A stretch of 34,773 bases of DNA. Origin: Gemmatimonadota bacterium (GTDB taxonomy: Bacteria > Gemmatimonadota > Gemmatimonadetes > Gemmatimonadales > GWC2-71-9). The stretch is taken from assembly GCA_022566515.1 (NCBI GenBank), contig JADFIT010000019.1:1-34773 (forward strand), given 5' to 3'. Below, one piece after another: positions 1 to 8,811 of the stretch (the stretch's first letter is position 1; the number at the start of each line of letters is the position of its first letter). The notes beneath the pieces were generated by a model, which saw only the letters and a list, made by a program, of their open reading frames with translations, was not told the origin of the DNA and made no database searches. A program made the position numbers and the translations under genes.

Positions 1-42
1 CGGCGGCCATCAGTCGCCAAAGCGACGTTCGAGACACAACGC

Positions 43-75
43 AAAAAGCCGGAGAGACATTCCCTCCGGCTTTCG
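43..75. terminator. Intrinsic terminator hairpin
   Basis: Bases 45-54 and 64-73 form a perfect 10-bp stem (AAAGCCGGAG with CTCCGGCTTT) around a 9-nt loop. On the minus strand the hairpin is followed by five T; on the plus strand by three. It could end a plus-strand gene lying left of the window or act in both directions. No gene in this window obviously feeds into it. Confidence 0.75.
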
Positions 76-339
76 AGCGTGGCAAAACAGCTACGCGAAT
101 CACAGTCGTTGTCGAACCGCTCGACCACGATAGGATCTTGTCGCCCAGCACCATCCCCGACCGTTCGATTTCGTGCGCGGTGAGTTGCTCGCATTGGTGG
201 AATCCACGAGACAACACCTCGCAGCCGAGAACGGAGAGGTCCGGACGCCGCCTCCAGTACCAAGGGCGATTACTTGCGACAGGGAAAGCAGAGGCCTATC
301 CTGAGAGGAACTGGTGCTCCGTTAGGGGTATAGGGACTC
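76..339. other. Intergenic stretch without a supported gene
   Basis: Between the terminator and the first secreted protein I see no credible coding region. The one open frame here (from 138) runs into the following gene in another frame and has low-complexity Arg/Pro/His composition typical of GC-rich shadow frames. A weak AGGG lies five bases before the ATG at 340. No recognisable promoter was found. Confidence 0.5.
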
Positions 340-1329
340 ATGTCGAAGGCCGTTCACGCCGCGATCCACCTCACCACCCTGGTTCTTCTGGCGCACTCGA
401 CACCCCTCGGTGCGCAAGACAGCACTGTGACGTTATTCGGCACCCTGCTCGACTCGGCTTCGGCTGCCCCTATCCCCGGTGCCACCGTGTACGTGGACCG
501 GTGGATCATCGGGGGTTGGACCAACGAGTTGGGCGAGTTCCGGCTAGCGGACTTGCAGCGGGGGCCCCACACACTCACGCTGCGTAAGTCCGGCTTTCTG
601 CCCCGGAGCTTTCGCCTCACCATCGCGGGTGACCTGGTCGGCGATTTGAGCCTGGGTGACATCACGCTTCAGGCCACCGTCCTTCCGCCTGTGCCCTTCA
701 GCGCAGTGGTTGTTGATTCGTTGACCGGGGAGCCGCTGGCGTCAGCGCTGGTGGGCATCAACGGGACGGTCGTGGCCACCAGCGACGAGCAGGGAAGGTT
801 CAGCATCAACAGCGTGGATCAGGGACAGATCCTGCTGGACATCCGTCGCATCGGGTACACGCCGATCACGGCCGAGGTGCAGGTGAGGGACGGTCCGACC
901 GGTTATCTGAGGTTCGCCCTCCCCGCCGCTCCGTTCCAGCTCGACGCCATCGTAGTGGAGGGTAAACGCGCCACCTACTACGGGTTCGGACGCATGCGTG
1001 CCTTTGCCGAGCGCCGCCGCAGGGGTATCGGCAAGACCTTTACCCGCTCCGAAATCGAGGCTGCGCACCCATTTCAGTTGAGCGACCTGATGCGGCGGGT
1101 ATCGGGTGCCCGGGTGACTTCGCGATTTGGGCGGAATCGTGTGTCGTTCAGGAATTGCGGTTCGCCAGACATCTACATCGATGGAATGCTGATCCGTGGC
1201 CAGGCGCTGGACGACGTCATGCCCATCGAGAATGTGGGAGCAGTCGAGGTGTACAATTCCTCGGCGTCGATCCCCGCGGAGTTCCTGTCGCTGCGCGCGT
1301 GCGCCGTAATCGTTATCTGGACACGTTGA
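340..1329 (+). CDS. Secreted carboxypeptidase-regulatory-like repeat protein with C-terminal TonB-plug-like domain
   Basis: The product is 329 aa. Residues 1-26 look like a signal peptide ending in LGAQ. Two CarboxypepD_reg-like (prealbumin-type beta-sandwich) repeats follow, about 28-110 and 117-185, each with the pattern of a GxxxD start, a PIPGATV-like turn and a TNExGEF-like step. After a linker, residues about 235-329 resemble a TonB-dependent receptor plug: a FTRSEIEAAHPF-like start, YIDGMLIRG and an IENVGAVEVY stretch. No beta-barrel follows, so it cannot be a complete receptor. It ends VIVIWTR, nearly the same as the C-terminus of the next gene, so the two are paralogues. The start is the ATG just upstream of the signal sequence. 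Ligand and partner are unknown. Proteins of this layout are familiar in Gemmatimonadota as uncharacterised surface proteins. Confidence 0.82.
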   Translation: MSKAVHAAIHLTTLVLLAHSTPLGAQDSTVTLFGTLLDSASAAPIPGATVYVDRWIIGGWTNELGEFRLADLQRGPHTLTLRKSGFLPRSFRLTIAGDLVGDLSLGDITLQATVLPPVPFSAVVVDSLTGEPLASALVGINGTVVATSDEQGRFSINSVDQGQILLDIRRIGYTPITAEVQVRDGPTGYLRFALPAAPFQLDAIVVEGKRATYYGFGRMRAFAERRRRGIGKTFTRSEIEAAHPFQLSDLMRRVSGARVTSRFGRNRVSFRNCGSPDIYIDGMLIRGQALDDVMPIENVGAVEVYNSSASIPAEFLSLRACAVIVIWTR

Positions 1330-1532
1330 TCGCGGGGGAACTCCAAGTCGTGATAACTAGTCGAGATGTAATGGTTGATGGGAAGCTGGGGGAGTATGGA
1401 TAGTAGAGAACGAAAAGATCCTCGTCGGTACCAGTAGCATAGGTTTGCCAATGTTAGACCGTGGTTATAGATATCGGGATGAGAGAAAGGACTCGTCACC
1501 ACGAGTCCGGGCTTATCTCCAGGGTCGCAGTC

Positions 1533-4046
1533 ATGCACACTTGTCATTGCCGCGCTTTTTTCCGCGTCCGCAGTTCCTACCGTCCTGCCTCCCACGCTAG
1601 ACAGAGCCGCTGTGCGGCTTTGGCAAGCGTGCTTGCACTAGCCATCACCTTCGGGGCGCCAGCCGCACGCGCACAAGTCATCACGGGTCAGGTTGTCGAC
1701 AGCTTGTCGGGCCGTCCGGTCGGCCGCGGCTTCGTGGTCGTTCTCGACCAGCAAGACAATGAGGTGATCCGCGTCCTCACGACGAGCGACGGCGTCTTCA
1801 AAATGCGGGTCGCCCCCGGGCGCTATAGAGTGCGCTCCGAGCGCATCGGGTTCCGCGTCGCCGAGTCTCGACTGTTCGACCTTGTCGGCGGGCAGACCGT
1901 GACCGAAACACTCGCAGTCAGTGCCGTGCCGCTGCTGCTCCGTGAGATCGAGGTCCGCAGGGATGATCAATGCCGGATGGACCCGGCCGAGGGGGCGAGC
2001 ATGGCCGCGTTGTGGGAGGAGGCGCGAAAGGCCCTGGCAGCGGCGGTCTGGACGGCGGATCGAAGCGCGTATCGCTACGTGCTAGGCCTTTATGAGCGCC
2101 AGCTCTCCCAGAATGGCCGTCGCGTGCGCCGCGAGCGGTTGTGGACGACCACGGGAAACATGGTGCTGCCGTTCGAATCGGTCGCGCCCGAACGCCTCGC
2201 CGAAGAGGGTTACGTCGTGACTAACGACGAAGGCAGTAGCTCGTACTTTGCTCCCGACCCCCGCACGCTGCTCCACGAGAGCTTTCAGAGCACGCACTGC
2301 TTCAGCGTAGTCACCGATGATGATCTGGTAGGGCTCGAGTTCGAGCCTGTACGGGGCCGAATGCAGCCGGACGTGCGGGGTACCCTGTGGATTGACGCCG
2401 CTACCAACGAGCTGCAAAGCGTGGAATTTCGGTACAGTGGCTTGGCCCCTATCCTGGCCCAGCAAAGACCGGGCGGTGAGATCCAGTTCATGGCCTTGCC
2501 CTCGGGCGAATGGGTTGTACGGGCGTGGAGGATCCGCATGCCGGAGCTGGGCCGGTCCGTCTTGCCACTGCAAACTAGAGCATCGGTTGTCGTAAGACAC
2601 CGGGAGGTGGGCGGTGAAGTGCTCGAGATCGCCGACCGGGACGGTCAAATCGTATACTCGGCGGAGCCGGCGATCCTCACGGGAACAGTATTCGATAGCA
2701 CGCACTTCTCGCCCCTGGCCGGCGCCACCGTCGCCTTCGAGGGAACGAACTACCGAACCACCACCGATGCAGAAGGGCGGTTCACGTTGGCGGGTCCGTT
2801 CCAAGGGGAATACACCGTCGCGTTCCGCCACCCACTGTTGGACTCTCTGGGCTTCGCACCGGAACCGCAATCGGTGCTCGTACGCCGGCACGATACGGTG
2901 CGCGTCACCCTCGCGATTCCGACGATTGAGCGAATCGAGGAGACAGTCTGTGCCGGCACCGAGGTACCTACGGGGAGCGAAACCCGAACGGTGGTGGGTA
3001 GTGTGCGGGACCAGGCCGGTCGTCCGGTGGTGGACGGCCGGGTGGTGGCGACGTGGGCCGTACCATGGAGCGCCGGCATGATCCTGGGCAGCCGCGGTGT
3101 CGAGGCCGTGGCGGCCACGGACGGCGCCGGGACTTTCGCGCTGTGCGGGCTTCCGGTTGATCGGTGGATCGTACTCAAGGCACAACGCGAGCAGATGGGC
3201 AGTGCGCCGAAGACGCTACTGTTCGCCGCGGACGGCACCGGCGTGACGGTCGACGACGTCTTCCACGGCATCGAACGGCCGATCTGGCGGGAGGACCTCT
3301 CTATTAGCCCGTCCCGGCAGGCGATTGCAGTAGTAACCGGCACCGTCACCGACAGCGTGACGGGAGCGGCTTTGGCCGGTGTAGTGATCAGCGTGGGCGG
3401 AGGTGAACTCGAGACGCGATCGGACGCGTCGGGACACTTTCGCGTCGAGAACGTCCCGCCGGGAGCGGTCCAGTTGCTCGTCCGGCGGTTGGGTTACCGT
3501 CCGGTCGTGTATAGCACGCGAATTGGGCCCGGGGAGACGCTTCTCGTTCCTCCGGGAGTGACAGCGTTGAGCCAGACACCGACAGAGTTGGAGGCTATCA
3601 CCGTCGAGGCCGATGCTCCGGTGCCGTTCTACCTGCGGCGGTTCGAAGCGCGGCGGGCGACGGGGTTCGGCCACTTTGTGACGCGCGACGAGTTCGAAAA
3701 GTGGAATCCTACGCAAACGACCGACGTGCTACGGCGAACTCCTGGTCTCGCGGTGGTGCCCAACCTCAATTACGGCTGGCCCTTGCCCCCACCGGGGATG
3801 GGTCTGGATACCAGACGTTTTGTCATTCGGACCGGTCGCTCTGCCGGTCGCATTCAAGGCTCATGTCCGCTTCTTTTCTTCCTCGACGGGATTCGTATTG
3901 GCAACTCGGTGTCCGAAGATATCGATAAGCTCATATCGATCGAGCAAATCATTGCGATTGAGGTGTACCGGGGTCCTTCCGAAACCCCGGCGGAGTTCAA
4001 CACCACCGGATCGGCTTGTGGTGTGATCGTGTTTTGGACGAGATGA
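1533..4046 (+). CDS. Large secreted multi-repeat carboxypeptidase-regulatory-like protein with barrel-less plug domain
   Basis: The product is 837 aa from the ATG at 1533. In-frame GTG 1461 and ATG 1479 lie upstream, but the hydrophobic signal core ending PAARAQ sits about 48 residues after 1533, so the latest start fits best. Domain order: a regulatory-like repeat (about 50-125), a long middle region rich in beta strands (about 145-380) holding a conserved WIDAATNELQSVEF-like segment, three further repeats (about 385-460, 485-560 and 600-675), then a plug-like domain (about 700-837) with FVTRDEFEKW, FFLDGIRIG and IEQIIAIEVYRG. The last residues, VIVFWTR, match the preceding paralogue. No barrel is present. 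The middle part suggests an adapter or carbohydrate/peptide-binding role, but I cannot name one. It is probably outer-membrane associated or periplasmic. Confidence 0.8.
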   Translation: MHTCHCRAFFRVRSSYRPASHARQSRCAALASVLALAITFGAPAARAQVITGQVVDSLSGRPVGRGFVVVLDQQDNEVIRVLTTSDGVFKMRVAPGRYRVRSERIGFRVAESRLFDLVGGQTVTETLAVSAVPLLLREIEVRRDDQCRMDPAEGASMAALWEEARKALAAAVWTADRSAYRYVLGLYERQLSQNGRRVRRERLWTTTGNMVLPFESVAPERLAEEGYVVTNDEGSSSYFAPDPRTLLHESFQSTHCFSVVTDDDLVGLEFEPVRGRMQPDVRGTLWIDAATNELQSVEFRYSGLAPILAQQRPGGEIQFMALPSGEWVVRAWRIRMPELGRSVLPLQTRASVVVRHREVGGEVLEIADRDGQIVYSAEPAILTGTVFDSTHFSPLAGATVAFEGTNYRTTTDAEGRFTLAGPFQGEYTVAFRHPLLDSLGFAPEPQSVLVRRHDTVRVTLAIPTIERIEETVCAGTEVPTGSETRTVVGSVRDQAGRPVVDGRVVATWAVPWSAGMILGSRGVEAVAATDGAGTFALCGLPVDRWIVLKAQREQMGSAPKTLLFAADGTGVTVDDVFHGIERPIWREDLSISPSRQAIAVVTGTVTDSVTGAALAGVVISVGGGELETRSDASGHFRVENVPPGAVQLLVRRLGYRPVVYSTRIGPGETLLVPPGVTALSQTPTELEAITVEADAPVPFYLRRFEARRATGFGHFVTRDEFEKWNPTQTTDVLRRTPGLAVVPNLNYGWPLPPPGMGLDTRRFVIRTGRSAGRIQGSCPLLFFLDGIRIGNSVSEDIDKLISIEQIIAIEVYRGPSETPAEFNTTGSACGVIVFWTR

Positions 4047-4055
4047 TCGCCTTGC

Positions 4056-4466
4056 TTAGGGTGACGGAGGGGCTCCTCTTCCGTCTCCTTTCAACACTTC
4101 GTCGAGCAGAAAGAGGTCGGTAAGCAACGCCCTCACATGGATCGACGCATTGAGATTGTCGATGAGTTGGGAACCGATGGCAGACTGGGCCAGCACGAGT
4201 TGAACGGCTGCCTGGGCGGCATGTGCGTCTCGCTCCAAGACGCCGATTGTTGCGTGATATGGCTCCGCCGGACTCAACTTCTCTTGCTCGACGAGTTCCG
4301 TGAACCCGTTGGCCAATCCGGTGAGGGCCTCGTCGGTGCGGTGAAGATACTGGCGCACCTCATCGTCGGAACCGTCACCCGAGAGGCCACGGGCCGCGTA
4401 CGCCAGGAAGAACTCGTAGCTCTCCTCGACGATCTCGATACGCTTTCGCAGCTCTTCGCGCGTCAA
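4056..4466 (-). CDS. Uncharacterised all-helical protein at the end of the molybdo-hydroxylase operon
   Basis: The product is 136 aa, with no signal peptide, membrane segment or cysteine. It is predicted to be almost wholly helical and amphipathic, with an acidic N-terminal half (EEL, EIVEES, DEVRQYLHRTDEAL) and an Ala/Leu-rich C-terminal half. I do not recognise the family. It starts with TTG one base after the stop of the cytochrome b gene. No Shine-Dalgarno is visible, so translation is probably coupled to the gene upstream. Its place as the last gene of the operon suggests a role in assembly, cofactor insertion or subunit contact for the oxidoreductase, but that is inference from position only. 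The frame stays open with normal codon use to the stop beside the convergent plug protein. Confidence 0.65.
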   Translation of the reverse strand: MTREELRKRIEIVEESYEFFLAYAARGLSGDGSDDEVRQYLHRTDEALTGLANGFTELVEQEKLSPAEPYHATIGVLERDAHAAQAAVQLVLAQSAIGSQLIDNLNASIHVRALLTDLFLLDEVLKGDGRGAPPSP

Positions 4467-4467
4467 T

Positions 4468-5367
4468 TCAGTTATTGGATCGCTTGTTCTGCGGCACGCC
4501 CTCGCGCAATTGCGCGGAGCCGGCTACTCCGGTGAGCGTTGGTGGGTCTTCCTTTTTCACAACCCAGCGTTTCGGATCGTGATGCTCGAGATACTCCTCT
4601 CGACGCACCCAGCCTTTGATCATCGAACGAGTGATCCACAACTTCTCCGGCCGGATGGCGAAATAGATGTGTGTCATGATCAGTGTGATGAGTGCCACGC
4701 CCGAGAGGCCGTGCACGACGTACACGACGCCCCATAGCTGATCGGAGAGCAGGTAGGGATTGCGCGCCCAGAACGGCGTGTCCACCCGGAACATCATGAG
4801 CAGACCCGTGGCGATGGCCAGGGTGGTGACGACGATGATGGAGTGATGGTACAGCTTGTGATCCAACGGGTACTTGCCGGGCTTGCTACCCGGCTCGCCC
4901 GACCGCTTGAAGAACCGCGCCACCTCGCTGGCGGCCCCCTTGATCTCCTCCTGGCTGATCCACATCGACCGGAGGTCCTGCCAGAAAATCGAGTGCACGA
5001 TGTGGTAGATAACCGTGAGCAGGAGGCCGAGGCCGGCGATCCAGTGGATCGTGACCCAGGCAAACTGGATCCCCACGACCGGGAAGAACGCCGTGATTAG
5101 CAGCACGAACATCGCTACCGACATTAGCCAGTGAAACGTCCGGGCGGCAACCGTATGGCGGACGATCCGATCGGGCAGTCCCGCTGCGGCTTCGTTTGGG
5201 CCAACCGGCGCACTGAGCTTTTTTTTAGGTGCCAACAGCCACATGTAGAGAGCGTGACCCGAAAGGAACACGACTCCTACGATCGCCGCGGCCCACATGA
5301 GATCCCACGCGATCCCGATCAGGATGTCCTGATCCCAGGGGTTGGTTGCCCTGCGCCAAAAATCCAT
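4468..5367 (-). CDS. Cytochrome b subunit (formate-dehydrogenase-gamma / cytochrome b561-like) of the molybdo-hydroxylase complex
   Basis: The product is 299 aa, an integral membrane protein with about five helices (roughly 17-45, 78-100, 105-128, 175-195 and 213-237). Candidate heme-b ligands lie in or beside helices: H71 and H79 (RHTVAARTFHW), H108, H122 and H125 (IYHIVHSIFW), H174/H175 (YHHS), H219 and H233 (THIYFAIRPE). This matches the di-heme cytochrome b of formate dehydrogenase and Ni-Fe hydrogenase, which pass electrons to quinone. Its ATG overlaps the stop of the FAD-subunit gene (TAATG) and has a GGAAGG site about 8 nt upstream, so co-translation is likely. Context makes it the membrane anchor and electron exit of the exported complex. 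A cytoplasmic, NAD-linked enzyme would not need such a subunit. Confidence 0.85.
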   Translation of the reverse strand: MDFWRRATNPWDQDILIGIAWDLMWAAAIVGVVFLSGHALYMWLLAPKKKLSAPVGPNEAAAGLPDRIVRHTVAARTFHWLMSVAMFVLLITAFFPVVGIQFAWVTIHWIAGLGLLLTVIYHIVHSIFWQDLRSMWISQEEIKGAASEVARFFKRSGEPGSKPGKYPLDHKLYHHSIIVVTTLAIATGLLMMFRVDTPFWARNPYLLSDQLWGVVYVVHGLSGVALITLIMTHIYFAIRPEKLWITRSMIKGWVRREEYLEHHDPKRWVVKKEDPPTLTGVAGSAQLREGVPQNKRSNN

Positions 5368-6368
5368 TATGCCGGCCTTCCGCGGAGCGCGCGACGCACC
5401 AGGTTGCGTATGAGGGGTAGCTTGTAGTCATTGTGCCGCAACGCCTTGGCGCGACGAATCGCCACCTCGCCACCCATTTGCGCCGTCTCCTCGCTCAGCG
5501 GCCTTCCGCGCACTGCGGCCTCGACGGCATCCAGCCTCATGGGATACGGCGCCACGCCGTTCACTACGACTCGAGCTTCCGTGATGGAGCCATTGCTTAC
5601 TCTCATGGCCCGGGCCACACTCACCAGGGCGAAATCCCACGATTTGCGATCTTCGACCTTTTCCCAGTAGAAGCTCGCACCGGCCCAGGTAGCCGGTATG
5701 CGGATGCTGGTGAGGAGATCACCGGGACGTAGGACGGTCATGCGGGTGATGTCGGTGCCTGGGCCGATGAAAAAGTCCTCGGCGTCGATGACACGTTCAC
5801 GATTCGCCCGTTTCACAATCATCTTCGCGTCCAACGCTATCAATGTAGGTGCGGTGTCCGATGGGTTCACCGCCACGCATCGATCGGCCCCGAAGATGCA
5901 GTGTTCGCGGTTCATCGCTTGTGGCGCCGACGCGTAGCAGATGTTGCCGCCCGCTCGGTAACAGGGCCACCCGCCGCGGTAGTACCAGCACCGAGTGTCT
6001 TGGGAAACGTTGCCGCCGAGCGTGCCCTGGTTGCGGATTTGCGGCGTGGCGACCTGGCTTGCCGCTTTCGCAAGCAGCCCGTAGTTTGCCAGAATCTCGG
6101 AATTGGTCGCCACCTCCGTGAGGGTCGTCATGGCGCCGATCTCCACACCGTCTTCGGTGGAGCGAATTCCCTTCAGCTCCTCTACGCCGCTGAGTTCGAC
6201 GACAACCTTTGGTCGCTTGATGCGGTCCTTGAACCAGTCGAAGCTGTCCAACCCACCGGCCAGCACCCACGTGTCGTCACCGTGTTGGGCCAGGAGGGAC
6301 AAAGCGTCGTCGACGCTCGTCGGCTGGAAGAGTTCGAACGCCGGAATCATGTCGCGTATTACGGCCAC
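5367..6368 (-). CDS. FAD-binding subunit of xanthine-dehydrogenase/aldehyde-oxidoreductase family with PaoB-like [4Fe-4S] loop
   Basis: The product is 333 aa with the FAD_binding_5 and CO_deh_flav_C layout. FAD-contact motifs are WVLAGGLD (about 34-41), IRNQGTLGGNVSQ (about 111-123) and SDTAPTLIALDA (about 170-181). Between the last two lies a cysteine-rich insertion with C127, C136, C144, C157 and C164. The spacing of C127, C136, C144 and C164, and the NREHCIFG-like stretch, closely follow the loop that binds a [4Fe-4S] cluster in E. coli PaoB and the related loop of 4-hydroxybenzoyl-CoA reductase beta. The GTG start is supported by GGGGAGGA about seven bases upstream, placed just after the stop of the molybdenum-subunit gene. 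Role: electron relay between the 2Fe-2S subunit and downstream carriers. Confidence 0.9.
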   Translation of the reverse strand: MAVIRDMIPAFELFQPTSVDDALSLLAQHGDDTWVLAGGLDSFDWFKDRIKRPKVVVELSGVEELKGIRSTEDGVEIGAMTTLTEVATNSEILANYGLLAKAASQVATPQIRNQGTLGGNVSQDTRCWYYRGGWPCYRAGGNICYASAPQAMNREHCIFGADRCVAVNPSDTAPTLIALDAKMIVKRANRERVIDAEDFFIGPGTDITRMTVLRPGDLLTSIRIPATWAGASFYWEKVEDRKSWDFALVSVARAMRVSNGSITEARVVVNGVAPYPMRLDAVEAAVRGRPLSEETAQMGGEVAIRRAKALRHNDYKLPLIRNLVRRALRGRPA

Positions 6369-6385
6369 TGCTCAGTCCTCCCCTG

Positions 6386-8797
6386 TCACACGTGAATCTC
6401 GAGTGGCCCGTACGGCTGCTTTCGACCTTCCAGGGCGGCCAGGATCACGTCGGTGGTGAGTGGTGTTCGGCAGAGACATTGTCCGCCCAAGGCGTCTGAG
6501 ATGGCAGAGGCAACCGCTGCGGATCCCGCGCCGACGGGCGGCTCGCCGATTCCCTTTGCCCCCACCGGGGTCTGGGGATCGGGCTTGTTCACGGCACCCC
6601 ATTTCATCTCGAGCGGGACGTCCAGAATTCCGGGTGGTCGTGCAGTATAGAACCGCTTGGCAAACGACACGCCCCACTGTGGGTCGAACACCCACTTCTG
6701 GCTCCGTGCAATCCCGAAACCCTGGACGGCGCCGCCGTGAAGCTGTGCAGCAAGGCTCCGCGGATGGACCACCGTCCCGCAATCGGTGACGGCGGTGTAT
6801 TCCTTGAGGTCTATTTGGCCGGTTTCCACGTCCAACTCTACCAGCGCGAAACCGACCACGAACGACCAGGTGCTCCCCTCGTGGCGATAAGTATCACGCG
6901 CCGCCGCAACGAGCCCTTGACCGGCAAGGGCCCGGGCCGATGTGACGGTGACAGCGTTGAGATTGTCGGCGAGTTCGTGCCCACTGTACTTGCCGCCGAT
7001 TTGGATGGCGCGGCGCGCGGCGTAGGCGAACGACATGCGCTGCAATCGGTTTGATCTGAGGTAGACGCTGCCGTCGGCGGTTGCGTAGTCGCCGGGCGAT
7101 CCTCCGAATTCCCGTGCCGCTATCTCCTGGAGCTTGCGCTTCGCGTCCATCGCGGCCGCGTGGTTGGCGCGGGTGTGAGCGTGTGTGGTCTGGCTGCCCG
7201 CTTGAACGGAACTCCACGGGAGGTGGTTGCTCGTGTCGCCCCACACGACCACGCAGCGATTCCATGGCATGCCCAACACGTCTGCCGCCGCCCGGGCCGT
7301 GTCGGCGATGGAGTGTGTGCCCAGGTTCCCGATGCCTTGGTGAATGTAGAGCTTGCCGTCGGGACGGATCACCAGCAATCCGTCGAATCCGGTGCTCCCT
7401 CCCACGAACGGACTCAATCCCACACCGACCCCCGTCACCTTCGTACCGTTGCGCCGTCCGCTGAGCCGGATCTTCTCCTCCCAGCCGAAGATTTCCTTAC
7501 CCTTGTCCAGAGCCTCACGCACGTACGCGCTGGTCAAGGAAGCCCGCTGAGGCCCTAACCAGCCGTTGTTGTCCGGCGCGTTGATGCGCCGAATCGCTAC
7601 TCGGTCGATGCCCAACTGGCGGGCGGCCTTATCCATTATGGGTTCGAGCATGCCCACGATCTGGGCGCCGCCCGGCCCTCGCTGAGCCGATCGGGGCGGG
7701 GTGTTCGTGTAAAGCGAAACTCCCCGCAGGCGCATCGAGAGCGGCTGGTAGGAGAGAGAGGCAACGGTGCCCGCCGTACGGAAATCGCCAGAGCCGTACG
7801 CACCGCCGTCCTCCACGATATAGAGATCCACCGCGGTCACACGCCCATCGGCCCGGTATCCCATCTTGACCCGCGCCTGGAAACCGGGCCGTGACCGTCC
7901 GATGTAGTTCTCCTCGTAGCGGGTTATGCGAAGCATGACCGGGCGACCGATTTTTCTGGACAGCAGCGCCGGCACCAACTGGATCGGGCTTCCCCGAATC
8001 TTGCTGCCGAATCCGCCCCCGCAGTATTCGCCGATCAGCACCACGTCATCCGGTTCGAGGTCCAGCGCCCGTGCCACACCCACTCGGGTCTGGGCGACGC
8101 TCTGGGTCGAGGTGTGTAGATAGAGCTTCCCGTTTTGCCAGTACGCCATGGCGCTCCGAGGCTCCATCGGATGGTGAGACAGCGATTGGTGAACGATCGT
8201 CTCATCCAGGACCAGAGCGGCCTCGGCGAACCCGGCGTCGATGTCCCCAACCGTCCACTCGGTCTGGGGTTCGCCCATCGGCATGCGACCCTCGCCGGCT
8301 TCCGCGAAATCAGCCTCTGTCCATTTCAGCGTCCGGAACCCTTGCTCTTCCGGGTCCCGCGATCTGAAGAAGTAGTTGCCTTCGGTTCGCGCGTTGGGAC
8401 CGTTGGGGTGCAGGCTCTTTAGCGGATCCAGCACGAAGGGAAGGGGCTCGAAATCGACCTTGATCCGCTCCACGGCGTCGGCGGCCGTCGTCTCGTCCAC
8501 CGCAGCCACCGCCAGAATGGGCTCGCCCTCGTAGAGCGGCTCGTAGGTTAGTGCTCTCTCGCTCCGGGGAGGCGCCTCCGGGAGGTCGTCGGGCGTGAGC
8601 ATGCCAAGGACGCCGGGCATGCTGAGGGCCTCGCTCGCGTCCACGTTGCGCACCCGGGCATGCGGCATCGGGCTCAACAGCAGCTTGGCGAAGACCATGC
8701 CTGGGGCACGAAAGTCTTCGGCAAACTTGGCTCGCCCGGTCACCTTTGCTACGAGGTCGGGCGGAACGATGTCTTTTCCTATCAGTTTCTCGGCCAT
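6386..8797 (-). CDS. Molybdopterin-binding catalytic subunit, xanthine dehydrogenase / aldehyde oxidase family
   Basis: The product is 803 aa. Residues about 15-125 are the Ald_Xan_dh_C a/b hammerhead (VTGRAKFAEDFRAPGMVFAK). The rest is the two-part molybdopterin domain. GGGFGSK (260-266) is the hallmark cofactor-binding loop. GIGEPP near the C-terminus supplies Glu752, at the position of the catalytic base of xanthine dehydrogenase. There is no Tat signal, as expected for a subunit exported bound to the Tat-bearing 2Fe-2S partner. The ATG has GAGGTG about 7 nt upstream and lies 14 nt after the 2Fe-2S gene. The reaction is hydroxylation of an aldehyde or N-heterocycle; the substrate cannot be read from sequence. 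The chain is longer than PaoC-type subunits (about 730 aa), with extra sequence around residues 130-185. Confidence 0.92.
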   Translation of the reverse strand: MAEKLIGKDIVPPDLVAKVTGRAKFAEDFRAPGMVFAKLLLSPMPHARVRNVDASEALSMPGVLGMLTPDDLPEAPPRSERALTYEPLYEGEPILAVAAVDETTAADAVERIKVDFEPLPFVLDPLKSLHPNGPNARTEGNYFFRSRDPEEQGFRTLKWTEADFAEAGEGRMPMGEPQTEWTVGDIDAGFAEAALVLDETIVHQSLSHHPMEPRSAMAYWQNGKLYLHTSTQSVAQTRVGVARALDLEPDDVVLIGEYCGGGFGSKIRGSPIQLVPALLSRKIGRPVMLRITRYEENYIGRSRPGFQARVKMGYRADGRVTAVDLYIVEDGGAYGSGDFRTAGTVASLSYQPLSMRLRGVSLYTNTPPRSAQRGPGGAQIVGMLEPIMDKAARQLGIDRVAIRRINAPDNNGWLGPQRASLTSAYVREALDKGKEIFGWEEKIRLSGRRNGTKVTGVGVGLSPFVGGSTGFDGLLVIRPDGKLYIHQGIGNLGTHSIADTARAAADVLGMPWNRCVVVWGDTSNHLPWSSVQAGSQTTHAHTRANHAAAMDAKRKLQEIAAREFGGSPGDYATADGSVYLRSNRLQRMSFAYAARRAIQIGGKYSGHELADNLNAVTVTSARALAGQGLVAAARDTYRHEGSTWSFVVGFALVELDVETGQIDLKEYTAVTDCGTVVHPRSLAAQLHGGAVQGFGIARSQKWVFDPQWGVSFAKRFYTARPPGILDVPLEMKWGAVNKPDPQTPVGAKGIGEPPVGAGSAAVASAISDALGGQCLCRTPLTTDVILAALEGRKQPYGPLEIHV

Positions 8798-8811
8798 GTC
8801 AGTTCACCTCG

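Noticed and set aside
2082-3185. Long minus-strand open frame (367 aa) antisense to the large plug protein
   Set aside because: Its composition is rich in Arg, His and Pro, with no domain or start signal. It is a GC-driven shadow of the real gene, as are similar frames at 9270-10334, 12097-13290 and 21213-22448.
4063-4085. GACGGA/TCCGTC hairpin downstream of the large plug protein
   Set aside because: It lies inside the coding end of the convergent 136-aa gene, has no T-run, and may simply reflect coding sequence.
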